Below are positions 7,346 through 15,901 of a stretch of DNA of 51,538 nt, in pieces (positions within the stretch are counted from its first letter, which is position 1; each line of letters begins with the position of its first letter). The position numbers and the translations under genes were made by a program. The notes under the pieces are model-generated. The model was not told the origin of the DNA, did not search any database, and saw only the letters and a list, made by a program, of their open reading frames with translations. This stretch comes from an uncultured Thermoleophilia bacterium (GTDB lineage: Bacteria; Actinomycetota; Thermoleophilia; Miltoncostaeales; Miltoncostaeaceae), in contig CALIKX010000061.1 in the NCBI GenBank assembly GCA_938017905.1, positions 1 through 51,538 on the forward strand, given 5' to 3'.

Positions 7346-7780
7346 CTACCTGAAGCGCATGCGGAGCGTCGACCTGCGGGTGGTGGACCCGGTGCGATCG
7401 CGCGCGTTGATGGCGTAGGTGATGCGGTACTCGCCGGGGCTGTCACCGCGCGGCACGCGGACGGAGTCGGACGCGTAGTACCGCCCCGGGTCCGCGGTCT
7501 GGGCACGGGGGCGGATGAGCACCAGCTTGTCGCGGTAGGGCGACCACACCGTGCCCGCCCGGCGCAGCCGCACCACCCGCCGCCCACCGATGCGGTAGTC
7601 CAGCCGGTACACGTACTTCACGCCGCGCGCGAGGGGCTGCTTCGCCGGGGTCCGGCCGTCGGCCTTCAGCACGCGGAACGAGGTGATGCGCAGTGACGGG
7701 CCGGCCTGCGCGGTGGCCACGCCACCCGGGGCCAGCAGCATCGCCATCGCGAGGGCCCCCGCCGCGACGGCGCGCATCAC
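7346..7780 (-). CDS. Exported protein of unknown function
   Basis: A 144-residue protein with an N-terminal signal peptide (MMRAVAAGALAMAMLLAPGG then VATAQA, likely cleaved after AQA near residue 26). The mature part is basic and beta-rich (SLRITSFRVLKADG, YVYRLDYRIGGRRVVRLRR, GEYRITYAINARD) and resembles an immunoglobulin-like exported domain; I know of no named family. Its ATG overlaps the histidine kinase stop by four bases, so it is translated with the two-component system. It could be a sensor partner or a target of that system. Confidence 0.65.
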   Translation of the reverse strand: MMRAVAAGALAMAMLLAPGGVATAQAGPSLRITSFRVLKADGRTPAKQPLARGVKYVYRLDYRIGGRRVVRLRRAGTVWSPYRDKLVLIRPRAQTADPGRYYASDSVRVPRGDSPGEYRITYAINARDRTGSTTRRSTLRMRFR

Positions 7781-9096
7781 GCAGCGACCCCCGCCATCGG
7801 GATGACCACGCGGAAGGTGCTGCCCTCACCGGGGGTGCTCTGCACCTGCACCTCCGCGCCCAGGGCGTCGGCGAGGCCCTTGACGATGGCGAGCCCCAGC
7901 CCGGTGCCGCCGGACGCCCGGTCGCGTGCGCTATCGGCCCGGTACAGACGGTCGAAGATGTGGGGCAGGTGCTCGGGAGCGATGCCCACGCCGGTATCGG
8001 CAACCTCCACCACGGCGCTGCCGCCCTCGTGAATGGCGCTCACCCGCACGCTGCCACCGGGCGGGGTCGCCCGGATCGCGTTGGTCACCAGGTTGGAGGC
8101 GATCGTCTGCACGTGTGCGGCATTCGTGACGGCGACAACCGGGTCCTGCCCGGCGCGCGGGCCACGCAGCAGCACGCCGCGTTCCCCTGCGGCGTGCTCA
8201 AGCCGCTCCACCACCTCGCGGCAGCACTCCACGAGGTCGGTGGGCTCGCGCACGACCTCCTGGTCGAGGTCGGCGAGGGTCAGGGCCTGGAGATCGGCCA
8301 CCAGGTCGCACAGCCGCCCGGACTCACCCTTGATGATCTCGGCCGCCTCGCGCCGGTCGTCGTCGGTGCGCGCTGCGCCATCTACCAGCGCGGAGGCGAA
8401 CCCGTCGATCGCCGTGATGGGCGTGCGGAGCTCGTGCGCGACATCCGCGAGGAACTCCCGCTGCCGGCGATCGGTTGCCGCCAACTGCGCCGTCATGGCG
8501 TTCAGCGACGCCGCGACGCGCGCGAGTTCCCCGTCGTCCAGGTCCACGCGGGCATCGAGGTCGCCGGATGCCACGCGCTCGGCCTGCCCCGCGAGCGCCT
8601 GGGCGTCACGTCGGAGCCGACGGCTGGCAAGGCCTGCCAGCCACCACGCCACCGCGCCGATCACGAGGACGGCGCCGCCGGTCACCACGGGCACGGCCCA
8701 CTCGCCCCACACCCCGGCATCCGCCTGGCGCTCCATCGTCACCTCGATGTCGCCATCGGCCACCACCGCGCGGGCCTCCAGCACCTGCACCGGATCGCTC
8801 CAGTACACGACCTGGCCGCCCTGGCGCACCACCACCCGGGTGCCGGGCAGGTACCGCCGGGCCTCGGCGATCCCCGCGTAGCCGTCCGTCCGCGCCACCT
8901 GCGCGATCTGCGCGCCCTGCTGCTGCAGCTGGGCCTCCACCTCACGCTGCACCCGTGTGCCGACGAACAGGGCGAGCAGAAGCTGGGTTCCCACCACCGC
9001 CACCACCAGTGCCGCGACGATGGCAAGGGCAATCCGGCCGCGGAACGACTGCGGCAGCAGCCGCGACCACCCGCGGCCGGGGGCGTCGCCGCTCAT
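7777..9096 (-). CDS. Sensor histidine kinase (HAMP, HisKA, HATPase)
   Basis: A 439-residue membrane kinase. Membrane helices are at about residues 22-45 and 134-155, enclosing an extracytoplasmic sensor region of about 90 residues. A HAMP linker follows, then the dimerisation box FLADVAHELRTP with the phosphorylated His at 221, then the ATP-binding N box (NLVTNAIRATPPGG), G1 (DTGVGIAPEHLPHIFDRLYR) and G2 (GGTGLGLAIVKGL). All catalytic motifs are intact. The start ATG overlaps the response regulator stop as ATGA. The signal sensed cannot be read; the architecture is like that of BaeS/MprB-type envelope-stress kinases. Confidence 0.9.
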   Translation of the reverse strand: MSGDAPGRGWSRLLPQSFRGRIALAIVAALVVAVVGTQLLLALFVGTRVQREVEAQLQQQGAQIAQVARTDGYAGIAEARRYLPGTRVVVRQGGQVVYWSDPVQVLEARAVVADGDIEVTMERQADAGVWGEWAVPVVTGGAVLVIGAVAWWLAGLASRRLRRDAQALAGQAERVASGDLDARVDLDDGELARVAASLNAMTAQLAATDRRQREFLADVAHELRTPITAIDGFASALVDGAARTDDDRREAAEIIKGESGRLCDLVADLQALTLADLDQEVVREPTDLVECCREVVERLEHAAGERGVLLRGPRAGQDPVVAVTNAAHVQTIASNLVTNAIRATPPGGSVRVSAIHEGGSAVVEVADTGVGIAPEHLPHIFDRLYRADSARDRASGGTGLGLAIVKGLADALGAEVQVQSTPGEGSTFRVVIPMAGVAA

Positions 9097-9779
9097 GGCC
9101 CCGCGGGATCGAGCCGGTACCCCACGCCGCGCACCGCGACGATGGGGAGGTCCTTGCCCAGCTTGCGGCGCAGGTTGGCCACATGCACGTCCACCGTCTT
9201 GCCGCCCACACCCGACTGGTAGCCCCACACGCGCTCCAGCAGGCGCTCGCGCGTGAACACCACGTTGGGGTGGGCCGCGAGCTCCGCCAGCAGGTCGAAC
9301 TCCAGCCGGGTCAGCTCCACCTCCTGCCCATCGCGACGACACGTGCGGCTCACCGGGTCGAGCTCCACGGGCCCGGCCCGCAGCGGGCCCGACGGCCCCT
9401 CGCCGCCCTGCACGCGGCGCAGCACGGCGCGCACGCGCGCCACCAGCTCGCGCCCGGAGAACGGCTTGGTCACGTAGTCGTCGGCGCCCATCTCCAGGCC
9501 GGTGACGCGGCTGGCCTCGTCCTCGCGGGCGGTGAGCATGATGATCGGGACCGCCGGCTGGTCCGCGCGGATGCGACGGGCCACCTCCAGGCCGTCCACC
9601 TCGGGGATCATCAGGTCGAGCAGCACCAGGTCGATGCCGCCGGAGCGCATCTTCGCGAGAGCCTCGGCGCCGTCCGCGGCCTCGGTCACGGTGTACCCGG
9701 CCTCGTCGAGGTACATGCGGAGCAGGCGCCGGATCGAGCGCTCGTCGTCCACGACTAGGATGTGCCCGCCGGTGGCCAC
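9093..9779 (-). CDS. OmpR/PhoB-family response regulator
   Basis: A 228-residue DNA-binding regulator partnered with the adjacent kinase. The receiver domain begins GHILVVDDE; the phosphorylated Asp is D55 in LVLLDLMIPE, with TAREDE and a KPF signature following. The C-terminal winged helix (residues ~130-225) contains LTRLEFDLLAELAAHPN, RERLLERVWGY and VDVHVANLRRKLGKD. The GTG at 9779 is chosen because a TACCAT box ends six bases before it; longer readings run into the tRNA gene and are not credible. Confidence 0.92.
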   Translation of the reverse strand: MATGGHILVVDDERSIRRLLRMYLDEAGYTVTEAADGAEALAKMRSGGIDLVLLDLMIPEVDGLEVARRIRADQPAVPIIMLTAREDEASRVTGLEMGADDYVTKPFSGRELVARVRAVLRRVQGGEGPSGPLRAGPVELDPVSRTCRRDGQEVELTRLEFDLLAELAAHPNVVFTRERLLERVWGYQSGVGGKTVDVHVANLRRKLGKDLPIVAVRGVGYRLDPAGP

Positions 9780-9785
9780 GGTGCG

Positions 9786-9791
9786 ATGGTA
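9786..9791 (-). promoter_or_regulatory. -10 box of the two-component operon, leaderless type
   Basis: TACCAT on the minus strand, six bases before the GTG at 9779. The same TACCAT-N6-GTG arrangement occurs at the ECF sigma gene (45691). Confidence 0.5.
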
Positions 9792-9805
9792 CCGCCGGAT
9801 GCGGG

Positions 9806-9835
9806 TTGCATCACCGCGGAGTGGCCCCCTATCGT
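9806..9835 (+). promoter_or_regulatory. Promoter of tRNA-Phe
   Basis: TTGCAT (9806-9811), 18-base spacer, TATCGT (9830-9835), then 10 bases to the mature tRNA 5' end. Well placed for a tRNA promoter, and it uses the same -10 hexamer as the Nudix gene. Confidence 0.5.
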
Positions 9836-9845
9836 TCCCCGGCCG

Positions 9846-9918
9846 GGCGAGATAGCTCAGCTGGTAGAGCACACGACTGAAAATCGTGGTGTCCCCGGTT
9901 CGAGTCCGGGTCTCGCCA
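9846..9918 (+). tRNA. tRNA-Phe (GAA)
   Basis: A 73-base cloverleaf. The acceptor arm GGCGAGA pairs with TCTCGCC plus discriminator A. The D arm is GCTC-AGCTGGTA-GAGC; the anticodon stem CACGA/TCGTG encloses loop CTGAAAA with anticodon GAA; the T arm is CCCGG-TTCGAGT-CCGGG. The 3' CCA is not encoded, so it must be added after transcription. Confidence 0.97.
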
Positions 9919-9921
9919 TCA

Positions 9922-9961
9922 GCGAACGCCGCGTTCCCCCACGGGGGGTCGCGGCGTTCGC
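9922..9961 (+). terminator. Terminator hairpin of tRNA-Phe
   Basis: A 12-bp perfect stem (9922-9933 with 9950-9961) topped by a CCCCC/GGGGG inner stem, starting 4 bases after the tRNA. No T tract, but the position and stability support termination. Confidence 0.6.
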
Positions 9962-9976
9962 GCGTGCGGCGCCCTT

Positions 9977-9982
9977 TATCCT
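9977..9982 (+). promoter_or_regulatory. -10 box of the glycosyltransferase gene, leaderless type
   Basis: TATCCT followed by six bases and the ATG at 9989. There is no Shine-Dalgarno match. Confidence 0.5.
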
Positions 9983-9988
9983 GAGGCC

Positions 9989-10708
9989 ATGGATCTCTCG
10001 ATCGTCGTGCCCGCCTACAACGAGGAACGGCGGCTGCAACCGACCCTCGACGGCTGGACCACCTGGCTGGACGGGTTTGACGGCACCGCCGAGATCGTCG
10101 TGAGCGACGATGGCAGCACGGATGGCACCGCTGACCTCGTGGAACGCGCCGCGGCGTCGGACCCCCGCATCCGGCTGAACCGCCGTGAGCAGAACGCCGG
10201 CAAGGGCGGGGCGGTGCGCTCCGGCATGCTCGCCGCCACGGGCGCGTACCGGTTCTACGTGGATGCCGACATGAATATCGCGCCGTTCCACGTGGATCCC
10301 GCGCTCGCGCTCCTGCGAAGCGGCGTGGCCGACGTGGTCACCGGCAAGCGCAGCCTGGCCCGCTACTCCGAGACCGAACGCAGCCCCGCCCGCCTCGCCG
10401 CCGGCGCCGCCGTGCAGGTGACCCGGCGCATCCTCGTGCTGCCGGTCATCACCGACACACAGGCGGGCTTCAAGGGGTTCGCCGCGGAGTGGGCGGAGAA
10501 GGTGTTCGGCGCGGCCACCATCGACTCGTTCGCATTCGACATCGAGGTGCTCTACCTGGCACGGCGAATGGGAGCGCGGATCGCCGAGATGCCGGTGGAG
10601 GTGGAGTTCCGCGATGACTCCACGTTCGACGTGGGGAAGCACCTGCCGCCCTTCATCGAGGACATCTGGCGCATCCGCATGAACGCCTGGCGGGGCCGCT
10701 ACTCCTGA
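9989..10708 (+). CDS. Family 2 glycosyltransferase (ALG5/polyprenyl-phosphate type)
   Basis: A 239-residue GT-A glycosyltransferase. It opens with SIVVPAYNEERRL, has SDDGSTDGT for nucleotide-sugar binding, NAGKGGAVRSGM, and the metal-binding DADMN. DTQAGFKGF and a C-terminal VEFRDDSTFDV match the group of dolichyl/polyprenyl-phosphate glucosyltransferases. It would transfer a sugar from an activated nucleotide to a lipid phosphate at the inner membrane face. Unlike many relatives it has no C-terminal membrane helices. It stands alone, and its 3' end overlaps the convergent SAM hydrolase gene by 10 bases. Confidence 0.8.
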   Translation: MDLSIVVPAYNEERRLQPTLDGWTTWLDGFDGTAEIVVSDDGSTDGTADLVERAAASDPRIRLNRREQNAGKGGAVRSGMLAATGAYRFYVDADMNIAPFHVDPALALLRSGVADVVTGKRSLARYSETERSPARLAAGAAVQVTRRILVLPVITDTQAGFKGFAAEWAEKVFGAATIDSFAFDIEVLYLARRMGARIAEMPVEVEFRDDSTFDVGKHLPPFIEDIWRIRMNAWRGRYS

Positions 10709-11511
10709 CGCATGATCGCGACGACCTCCCCGGCCCTCGCGCGCACCTGCTCCATGGCGCTGCCGCCGTTCCGCGCCACCGACACCAGCCCGTGGGAATC
10801 GGGGTAGATGAGCAGGGCACCCCGCGGCACGTCGGCGAACGTGCGGCCCACCGTGGCCCGCGAGCGGCCGCCCTCCGCCGTGGCCACCCACACCCGCTGG
10901 CCCTGCGCAAGGCCCGCATCCATCAGGTGGCGCGCGGTCGCCCAGAGGGCCAGGTTGCCGAAGTGATCGACGCCGGCCACCAGCGCCTCCAGCACGCCCG
11001 GCATCACCTCGGCGGCGGGCAGGCGCGGCGGCACGATCGACGCCACCTCCACGCCCGGGCCCAGGTCGTCCAGCGACCCCCCGGCCGCCAGGTGGGCTGC
11101 GCAGGGCGCGAATACATCGCGACCATGAAACGTCTGCGACACCGGCTCGCGCATCCGGTCACGGGCGGTCACCTCCACTGCACGCACCGCCCCCTGGCGC
11201 TCCGCAACGAGGCCCAGCAGGCCATTGTCCGGACCGATCACCACGCGCCCCCAGGCGAGCTCCAACGCCACGGCGCGGCGGTCGGTCCCCACCCCGGGGT
11301 CCACCACGGCCACCATCACCGAGCCCTGCGGCATCACCTGCACCAACCGGTCCACGAGGATCGCGCCCCAGCGGATGTCGCCCGGGGGCACGTCATGCGC
11401 CAGGTCGATGCGCGCCGACGCCGGTGCGATGGCCGCCGCCACGGCGTGCAGGGCGCCCACGTGCTCGGTGCCCGGTCCGTAGTCGGTCAGGAACCCGAGC
11501 GGGCGGCTCAT
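10699..11511 (-). CDS. SAM hydroxide adenosyltransferase (DUF62, SAM hydrolase)
   Basis: A 270-residue protein of the fluorinase/chlorinase/DUF62 superfamily. The N-terminal LGFLTDYGPG carries the ribose-binding Asp of the family, and VVDPGVGTDRRAVALE, GPDNGLLG and VDHFGNLA are the other hallmarks. Family members that use water split S-adenosylmethionine into adenosine and methionine; halogenating enzymes carry a different loop. I therefore call it a SAM hydrolase. It is the last gene of the tetrapyrrole operon, its ATG overlapping the cobA-hemD stop by four bases, next to a SAM-consuming methyltransferase. Confidence 0.85.
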   Translation of the reverse strand: MSRPLGFLTDYGPGTEHVGALHAVAAAIAPASARIDLAHDVPPGDIRWGAILVDRLVQVMPQGSVMVAVVDPGVGTDRRAVALELAWGRVVIGPDNGLLGLVAERQGAVRAVEVTARDRMREPVSQTFHGRDVFAPCAAHLAAGGSLDDLGPGVEVASIVPPRLPAAEVMPGVLEALVAGVDHFGNLALWATARHLMDAGLAQGQRVWVATAEGGRSRATVGRTFADVPRGALLIYPDSHGLVSVARNGGSAMEQVRARAGEVVAIMRQE

Positions 11512-13028
11512 GCGGGCAGGGCGGCTGCCCGGATGACGGCCTCGATCAGGCCCGGGATGTCACTGGTGCCGGCCTCCACGGCCACCTCCAGTCCCGCATC
11601 GCGCGCCGTCTGGGAGGTGATGGGGCCGATCGACGCCACCACCGGCCCAGAGGCAAGGCGCGCGCGCTGGCCCGGGTCCAGCACGTCGAGGGTGTTGGTG
11701 ACCGTGGACGACGAGGTGAACGTGATGATGTCCGCATCCAGTGCGGCCTGCACGACGTCGTCGGGCGGGCGTACGGCCAGCGTCTCGTACAGGGGCACGT
11801 CGTCCACGATCGCGCCGCGTGCGCGCAAGCCGTCCGCGATCACCGGGCGGGCATGGCGAGCACGGGCGATGAGCACCCGCCGGCCCTCCACGGGGGTCCC
11901 GGCCAGGGCCTCCAGCACCGCCTCGCCCACGAACCGCTCGGGAACCACATCCGCCCGGATCCCGATGCCCAGCAGGGCATCGGCCGTGGCGGGTCCGATG
12001 GCCACGAAGGTCTGGTCGGGGCGCAGGTGCCGGGCGTCCACGCCGTGCGCGGCCATGGCCGCGCCCAGGGCATCCACGCCGTTCGGGCTGGTGAGGATGA
12101 CGATGTCGTGCTGGCCCATGGCCGCCATGGCCGCGCTCACCTGCGGGCTGGCCGTGGTCGGCTGGATCCGGATAACGGGCATCTCGATCACCCGGGCACC
12201 AAGCGCCTCGAGGGCGCCGCGCAGGTCGCTGGCCTGTGCACGGGCGCGCGTCACCACCACGGTGCGCCCGGCCAGCGGCCCGCGGCCGGCCGGCGCCAGG
12301 CCGGGGGCGCGCGACACCACATCGCCGAACACCAGGATCGCCGGGTTGCCCAGGCCCTCCTCATCCACCCGGTCGGCGATGGTGGCGAGCGTCGCCACCA
12401 CCTCGCGCTGGCGGTCCGTGGTGCCCCATTGGATCGCGGCCGCGGGCTGGTCGGCGGGACGCCCCGCCGCCATCAGGCGCTCCGCGATGCCGCGCAGGCG
12501 GCCCATGCCCATCAGCACGATGAGCGTGTGCGGCAGGCGCGCCAGCAGGTCCCAGTCGTTCTGCTCAGCGTCCTTGGCCGGGTCCTCGTGCCCGGTGACC
12601 ACGGTGAACGCGGTCGCCATGCCCCGGTAGGTCACCGGGATGCCGGCGGCGCTCGGCGCGCCGATGGCCGAGGTGATGCCCGGCACCACCAGCACGCGCA
12701 ACCCCGCGGCCACGAGGGCCTCGGCCTCCTCGGCGCCGCGCCCGAACACGAACGGATCGCCGCCCTTCAGGCGGGCCACCACCCGGCCCTCGCGTCCCAG
12801 GCGCACCAGCAGGGCCGTGGTGTCGTCCTGGCTCATCGCCGCGCGGCCGGGGGCCTTGCCCACGTCGATCAGCTCGGCGTCGGGACGCACCAGGTCCATG
12901 AGGGCCTCGGTGCCCAGGCGGTCGTACAGCACCACCTCGGCGCGCATCAGCGCCTCGCGGCCGCGCACGGTGATGAGGCCGGGGTCACCCGGCCCGGCGC
13001 CGATCAGGTAGACGATGCCCTCGCTCAT
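11508..13028 (-). CDS. cobA-hemD: Fused uroporphyrinogen-III methyltransferase and uroporphyrinogen-III synthase
   Basis: A 506-residue bifunctional protein. The first ~245 residues are the SUMT/CobA domain: VYLIGAGPGDPGLITVRG, VVARLKGGDPFVFGRG, VPGITSAIGAPSAAGIPVT and a final AILVFGDVV. It methylates uroporphyrinogen III at C2 and C7 with SAM. After a short linker, residues ~260-500 form the HemD domain (VVVTRARAQASDLRGALEAL, LTSPNGVDAL, ASIGPITSQTARD), which closes hydroxymethylbilane to uroporphyrinogen III. The fusion is common in Actinobacteria and Firmicutes. The ATG overlaps the hemC stop as ATGA. Together with the Met8-like gene it gives the siroheme branch. Confidence 0.95.
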   Translation of the reverse strand: MSEGIVYLIGAGPGDPGLITVRGREALMRAEVVLYDRLGTEALMDLVRPDAELIDVGKAPGRAAMSQDDTTALLVRLGREGRVVARLKGGDPFVFGRGAEEAEALVAAGLRVLVVPGITSAIGAPSAAGIPVTYRGMATAFTVVTGHEDPAKDAEQNDWDLLARLPHTLIVLMGMGRLRGIAERLMAAGRPADQPAAAIQWGTTDRQREVVATLATIADRVDEEGLGNPAILVFGDVVSRAPGLAPAGRGPLAGRTVVVTRARAQASDLRGALEALGARVIEMPVIRIQPTTASPQVSAAMAAMGQHDIVILTSPNGVDALGAAMAAHGVDARHLRPDQTFVAIGPATADALLGIGIRADVVPERFVGEAVLEALAGTPVEGRRVLIARARHARPVIADGLRARGAIVDDVPLYETLAVRPPDDVVQAALDADIITFTSSSTVTNTLDVLDPGQRARLASGPVVASIGPITSQTARDAGLEVAVEAGTSDIPGLIEAVIRAAALPA

Positions 13029-13897
13029 GCGGCCCCCACGGCCTCGGCGGCGCGGGCGCCGAGGTCCGCCGGATCGTCGGCGCTGCCCTCAAGGTCAGCG
13101 GAGCGCCCGCTGCCGTCCCACCACGCACGCATGCGCAGCAGATCGCCATCGGCCTCGCACAGGGCACCCGCGGGCACCGCGCACCCGCCGCCCAGGCGGC
13201 CGAGGAATGCCCGTTCGGCGTCCAGGCAGGCCCGTGCCCGGGGGTCGTCCAGCCCCGCACAGGCGGCGCGCACGGCCGCGTCATCGGCGCGCCCCTCGAT
13301 GGCCACGATCCCCTGGCCCGCCGCCGGCAGGCACACGTCCAGCGGCAGGGGGCAGGCATCGTCGCGCACGATCCCCAGGCGCCGCAGGCCCGCAGCGGCC
13401 AGCACGAGTGCGTCCACCTCACCGGCATCGAGCTTCGCGAGGCGGGTGTCCACGTTGCCGCGCACCTCCACCACCTGCAGGTCAGCCCGCGCCGCCAGTA
13501 CCTGCGCGCGGCGGCGCGGGCTGGTGGTGCCCACGCGCGCGCCCGGCGGGAGCGCCTCCAGGCCGCCTGCGGCGCCCACCAGCACGTCACCCGGGTCCTC
13601 GCGCCGGGGCGTGGCGATCACCGCGAGTCCCGTGGGCAGGTCGCCGGGCAGGTCCTTGGCCGAATGCACCGCGATGTCCGCGCGGCCGGCGAGCAGGGCC
13701 TCCTCCAGTTCCTTCACGAACATGCCCTTCACGTCCATGCCCGGTCGTGCCGCGGCGCCGGCCAGGCTCCAGCGGTCACCCGAGGTGGTCAGCTCCAGCA
13801 ACGGGGCCTCATGCCCATGCGAGACGAGGGCGCTAGCCACCGCGCGCGACTGCGCGAGCGCGAGGGGAGACCTGCGCGTGGCCACGGTCACGCGCAC
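13025..13897 (-). CDS. hemC: Porphobilinogen deaminase (hydroxymethylbilane synthase)
   Basis: Polymerises four porphobilinogens to hydroxymethylbilane. From the GTG at 13897 it has 290 residues and begins MRVTVATRRSPLALAQS. Other hallmarks are MFVKELEEALLAGRADIAVH, SAKDLPGDLP, VGTTSPRRRAQ, VRGNVDTRLAKLDAGE and GGGCAVPAGA with the Cys that anchors the dipyrromethane cofactor. A GTG at 13891 is an alternative start. It lies 4 bases downstream of the hemA stop in the heme/siroheme operon. Confidence 0.94.
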   Translation of the reverse strand: MRVTVATRRSPLALAQSRAVASALVSHGHEAPLLELTTSGDRWSLAGAAARPGMDVKGMFVKELEEALLAGRADIAVHSAKDLPGDLPTGLAVIATPRREDPGDVLVGAAGGLEALPPGARVGTTSPRRRAQVLAARADLQVVEVRGNVDTRLAKLDAGEVDALVLAAAGLRRLGIVRDDACPLPLDVCLPAAGQGIVAIEGRADDAAVRAACAGLDDPRARACLDAERAFLGRLGGGCAVPAGALCEADGDLLRMRAWWDGSGRSADLEGSADDPADLGARAAEAVGAA

Positions 13898-13901
13898 CCG
13901 G

Positions 13902-15239
13902 TCAGTCGGCCGGGCCGCGCCGGCCCGCGGGCTCGGCGGGCGCGGTGCCGGATGAGGAATCCGGGATGCGGTCGGGCACGCCCAGGCCGAACAGATGACG
14001 CAGTGACTCCACGTGCCGCATGCCGTCAATGCTGGCGGCGGCCTCGCGCGCGCGCACCGTGGGCTCGTGCAGCAGCTTGTTCAGGATGGCGCGGGTGACC
14101 CGGTCGATGCGCTCTGCCTCCTCCGCGCCCATCTCCGCCTCGGATGCCCGGGCGATCTCGCCCTGCCGGATGGCCTCGGCCATCTCGCGCAGGGATGTGA
14201 TGACCGGGGTCACGGCAAGGCCCGAGCGCCACGCGGCGTAGCGCTCCACCTCCTCGCCCACGATCACCTCGGCGCGGCGCGCATGCTCCTCCCGCTGGTC
14301 CCGGTGCTGGGCCACCACGCGCTCCAGGTCGTCGATGTCGAACAGCACCGCGCCATGCACGCCCGAGGCCGCGGGCTCCACGTCGCGGGGCACCGCGATG
14401 TCGATCAGCACCATCGGGCGGGCGGGCCGGTCCTCCAGCGCCACCTCCACCTGGGCGGCGGAGATCAGCGCATGGGGCGCATCGGTGGAGCACACCACCA
14501 CGTCGGCCTTGGCGAGCTCATCGGCCAGGCAGTCGTAGCCCAGGCCCATGCCGCCCAGCCGCTCGGCGATCTCACGCGCGGTCCCCACCGTGCGGTTGAT
14601 CACCACCAGCTCGCCCAGGCCGCGCTCCATCAGGGCCCGCGCGGTGGCCTCGGCCATGCGCCCGCCTCCCAGCACCAGGCCGCGCCGGCCACCCAGGTCG
14701 GGGATGGCCTCGCGCGCAAGGTCGGCGGCCACGGTGGAGACCGATACGGGGCGCACGGCCACCTGCGTCTCGGTGCGCACGCGCTTTCCGGCCTCGAGGG
14801 CCTGGCGGAACAGGCGGTCGCTCAGCACGCCCGTGGACTGCTCCTCGGCGCAGCGCTCCCACGCCTGGCGCACCTGGCCCTGGATCTCGCTCTCGCCCAC
14901 CACCATCGAGTCGAGGCTGGAGGCGACCCGGAACAGGTGGGCCACGGCGCGGTCGTCCAGGTGCGCGTAGCGCACGCAGTCGAACTCGCTGCGGGTCATC
15001 CCCGTGCTGCCCTCCACCAGGGCGTCGCAGATGGCGTCCTCCGCGCCACCGGCGTCAAGGGCGTGCGCGTAGACCTCGGTGCGGTTGCACGTGGACAGCA
15101 CCACGGCCTCGGCGATGTCCGGGTGGCGTACGAGGGCCCGCGCGAGCGTGCGTGCGTTGGTGTCGGTGAGCGCCAGCTTCTCGCGCTGCTCCACCGGCGC
15201 GGTCTTGTGCGAGATGCCGACGGCGACCAGATGGGGCAT
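13902..15239 (-). CDS. hemA: Glutamyl-tRNA reductase
   Basis: The first committed enzyme of C5-pathway tetrapyrrole synthesis; it reduces Glu-tRNA to glutamate-1-semialdehyde with NADPH. The protein has 445 residues. Seen: HLVAVGISHKTAPVEQREK, the catalytic Cys in LSTCNRTEVYA (Cys 50), GESEIQGQVRQAWE, the Rossmann motif VLGGGRMAEATA and a C-terminal dimerisation helix region. The ATG shares one base with the previous stop (TGATG), so translation is coupled. No hemL is nearby. Confidence 0.95.
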   Translation of the reverse strand: MPHLVAVGISHKTAPVEQREKLALTDTNARTLARALVRHPDIAEAVVLSTCNRTEVYAHALDAGGAEDAICDALVEGSTGMTRSEFDCVRYAHLDDRAVAHLFRVASSLDSMVVGESEIQGQVRQAWERCAEEQSTGVLSDRLFRQALEAGKRVRTETQVAVRPVSVSTVAADLAREAIPDLGGRRGLVLGGGRMAEATARALMERGLGELVVINRTVGTAREIAERLGGMGLGYDCLADELAKADVVVCSTDAPHALISAAQVEVALEDRPARPMVLIDIAVPRDVEPAASGVHGAVLFDIDDLERVVAQHRDQREEHARRAEVIVGEEVERYAAWRSGLAVTPVITSLREMAEAIRQGEIARASEAEMGAEEAERIDRVTRAILNKLLHEPTVRAREAAASIDGMRHVESLRHLFGLGVPDRIPDSSSGTAPAEPAGRRGPAD

Positions 15240-15901
15240 CAGGCCGCCTCCGATGCCGCGCCGACGATCCCGAGGGCCTCACGCACCTGCACGCGACAGG
15301 CGTCGGGTCCGTCGGCGGCCACCCGCTCGACGATACCGGAGTCCAGAAGTTCCTCCACCGCGACGCGGCGGGCGGCGATATCGGGGTACGTGGCGACCAG
15401 TTCCTCGCGGGTCTCGGCCAGCAGGTCGATCAGCCCGGCCCAGCCGGGGCCGAAGCGCTGCTGCAGGTCCTCGCGGATGCGGCGGGTCAGCACCGGGCTG
15501 GCACCCCCCGTGGTGATGGCCAGGGCCAGATCGCCCTGGCGTACCACGGCGGGAATGACCGCCGTGGAGCCCGCGGGGTCGTCGGCCACGTTGACCTCGG
15601 CGCCCATCCCGCGCGCGTCATCGCGCACGCGGCGGTTCACGTCCGCATCATTCGTGGCCGCGATCACGAGCACCGCGCCGTCCAGGTCGCCGTCCTCGTA
15701 CCCGCGGGCATGGTGCTCGGCGATCCTGCCATCGGCGACCATCTCGCCGAGCGCGGGCAGGACCTCCGGACTCACCAGTCGCACCCGCGCGCCGCATGCG
15801 GCCAGGCGGGCCGTGCGATCGGCGGCAACGACCCCACCGCCGACCACCACCACGGTGCGCCCCGAGAGGTCCAGGAACACCGGGTACAGGTCGCGGCCCA
15901 T
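15239..15901 (-). CDS. Precorrin-2 dehydrogenase / sirohydrochlorin ferrochelatase (Met8/CysG-N type)
   Basis: A 220-residue Met8p-like protein. It has YPVFLDLSGRTVVVVGGGVV (a Rossmann NAD-binding GGG motif), VRLVSPEVLP, AATNDADVNRRV, VNVADDPAGSTAVIPAVVRQ then GDLALAITTGGASP, all typical. It oxidises precorrin-2 to sirohydrochlorin and may insert iron to give siroheme. The product of CobA in the same operon is its substrate. One-base TGATG junctions with the genes on both sides mark tight coupling. Confidence 0.92.
   Translation of the reverse strand: MGRDLYPVFLDLSGRTVVVVGGGVVAADRTARLAACGARVRLVSPEVLPALGEMVADGRIAEHHARGYEDGDLDGAVLVIAATNDADVNRRVRDDARGMGAEVNVADDPAGSTAVIPAVVRQGDLALAITTGGASPVLTRRIREDLQQRFGPGWAGLIDLLAETREELVATYPDIAARRVAVEELLDSGIVERVAADGPDACRVQVREALGIVGAASEAA

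Noticed and set aside
9780-9872. A longer N-terminus for the response regulator reaching into the tRNA
   Set aside because: It would overlap tRNA-Phe and adds residues absent from the OmpR family; the GTG at 9779 with a -10 box six bases upstream fits better.
11424-13955. An 843-codon open frame on the plus strand
   Set aside because: It lies antisense to cobA-hemD and hemC, which have full family motifs, and its translation is the low-complexity Arg/His/Gly pattern usual for shadows of GC-rich genes.
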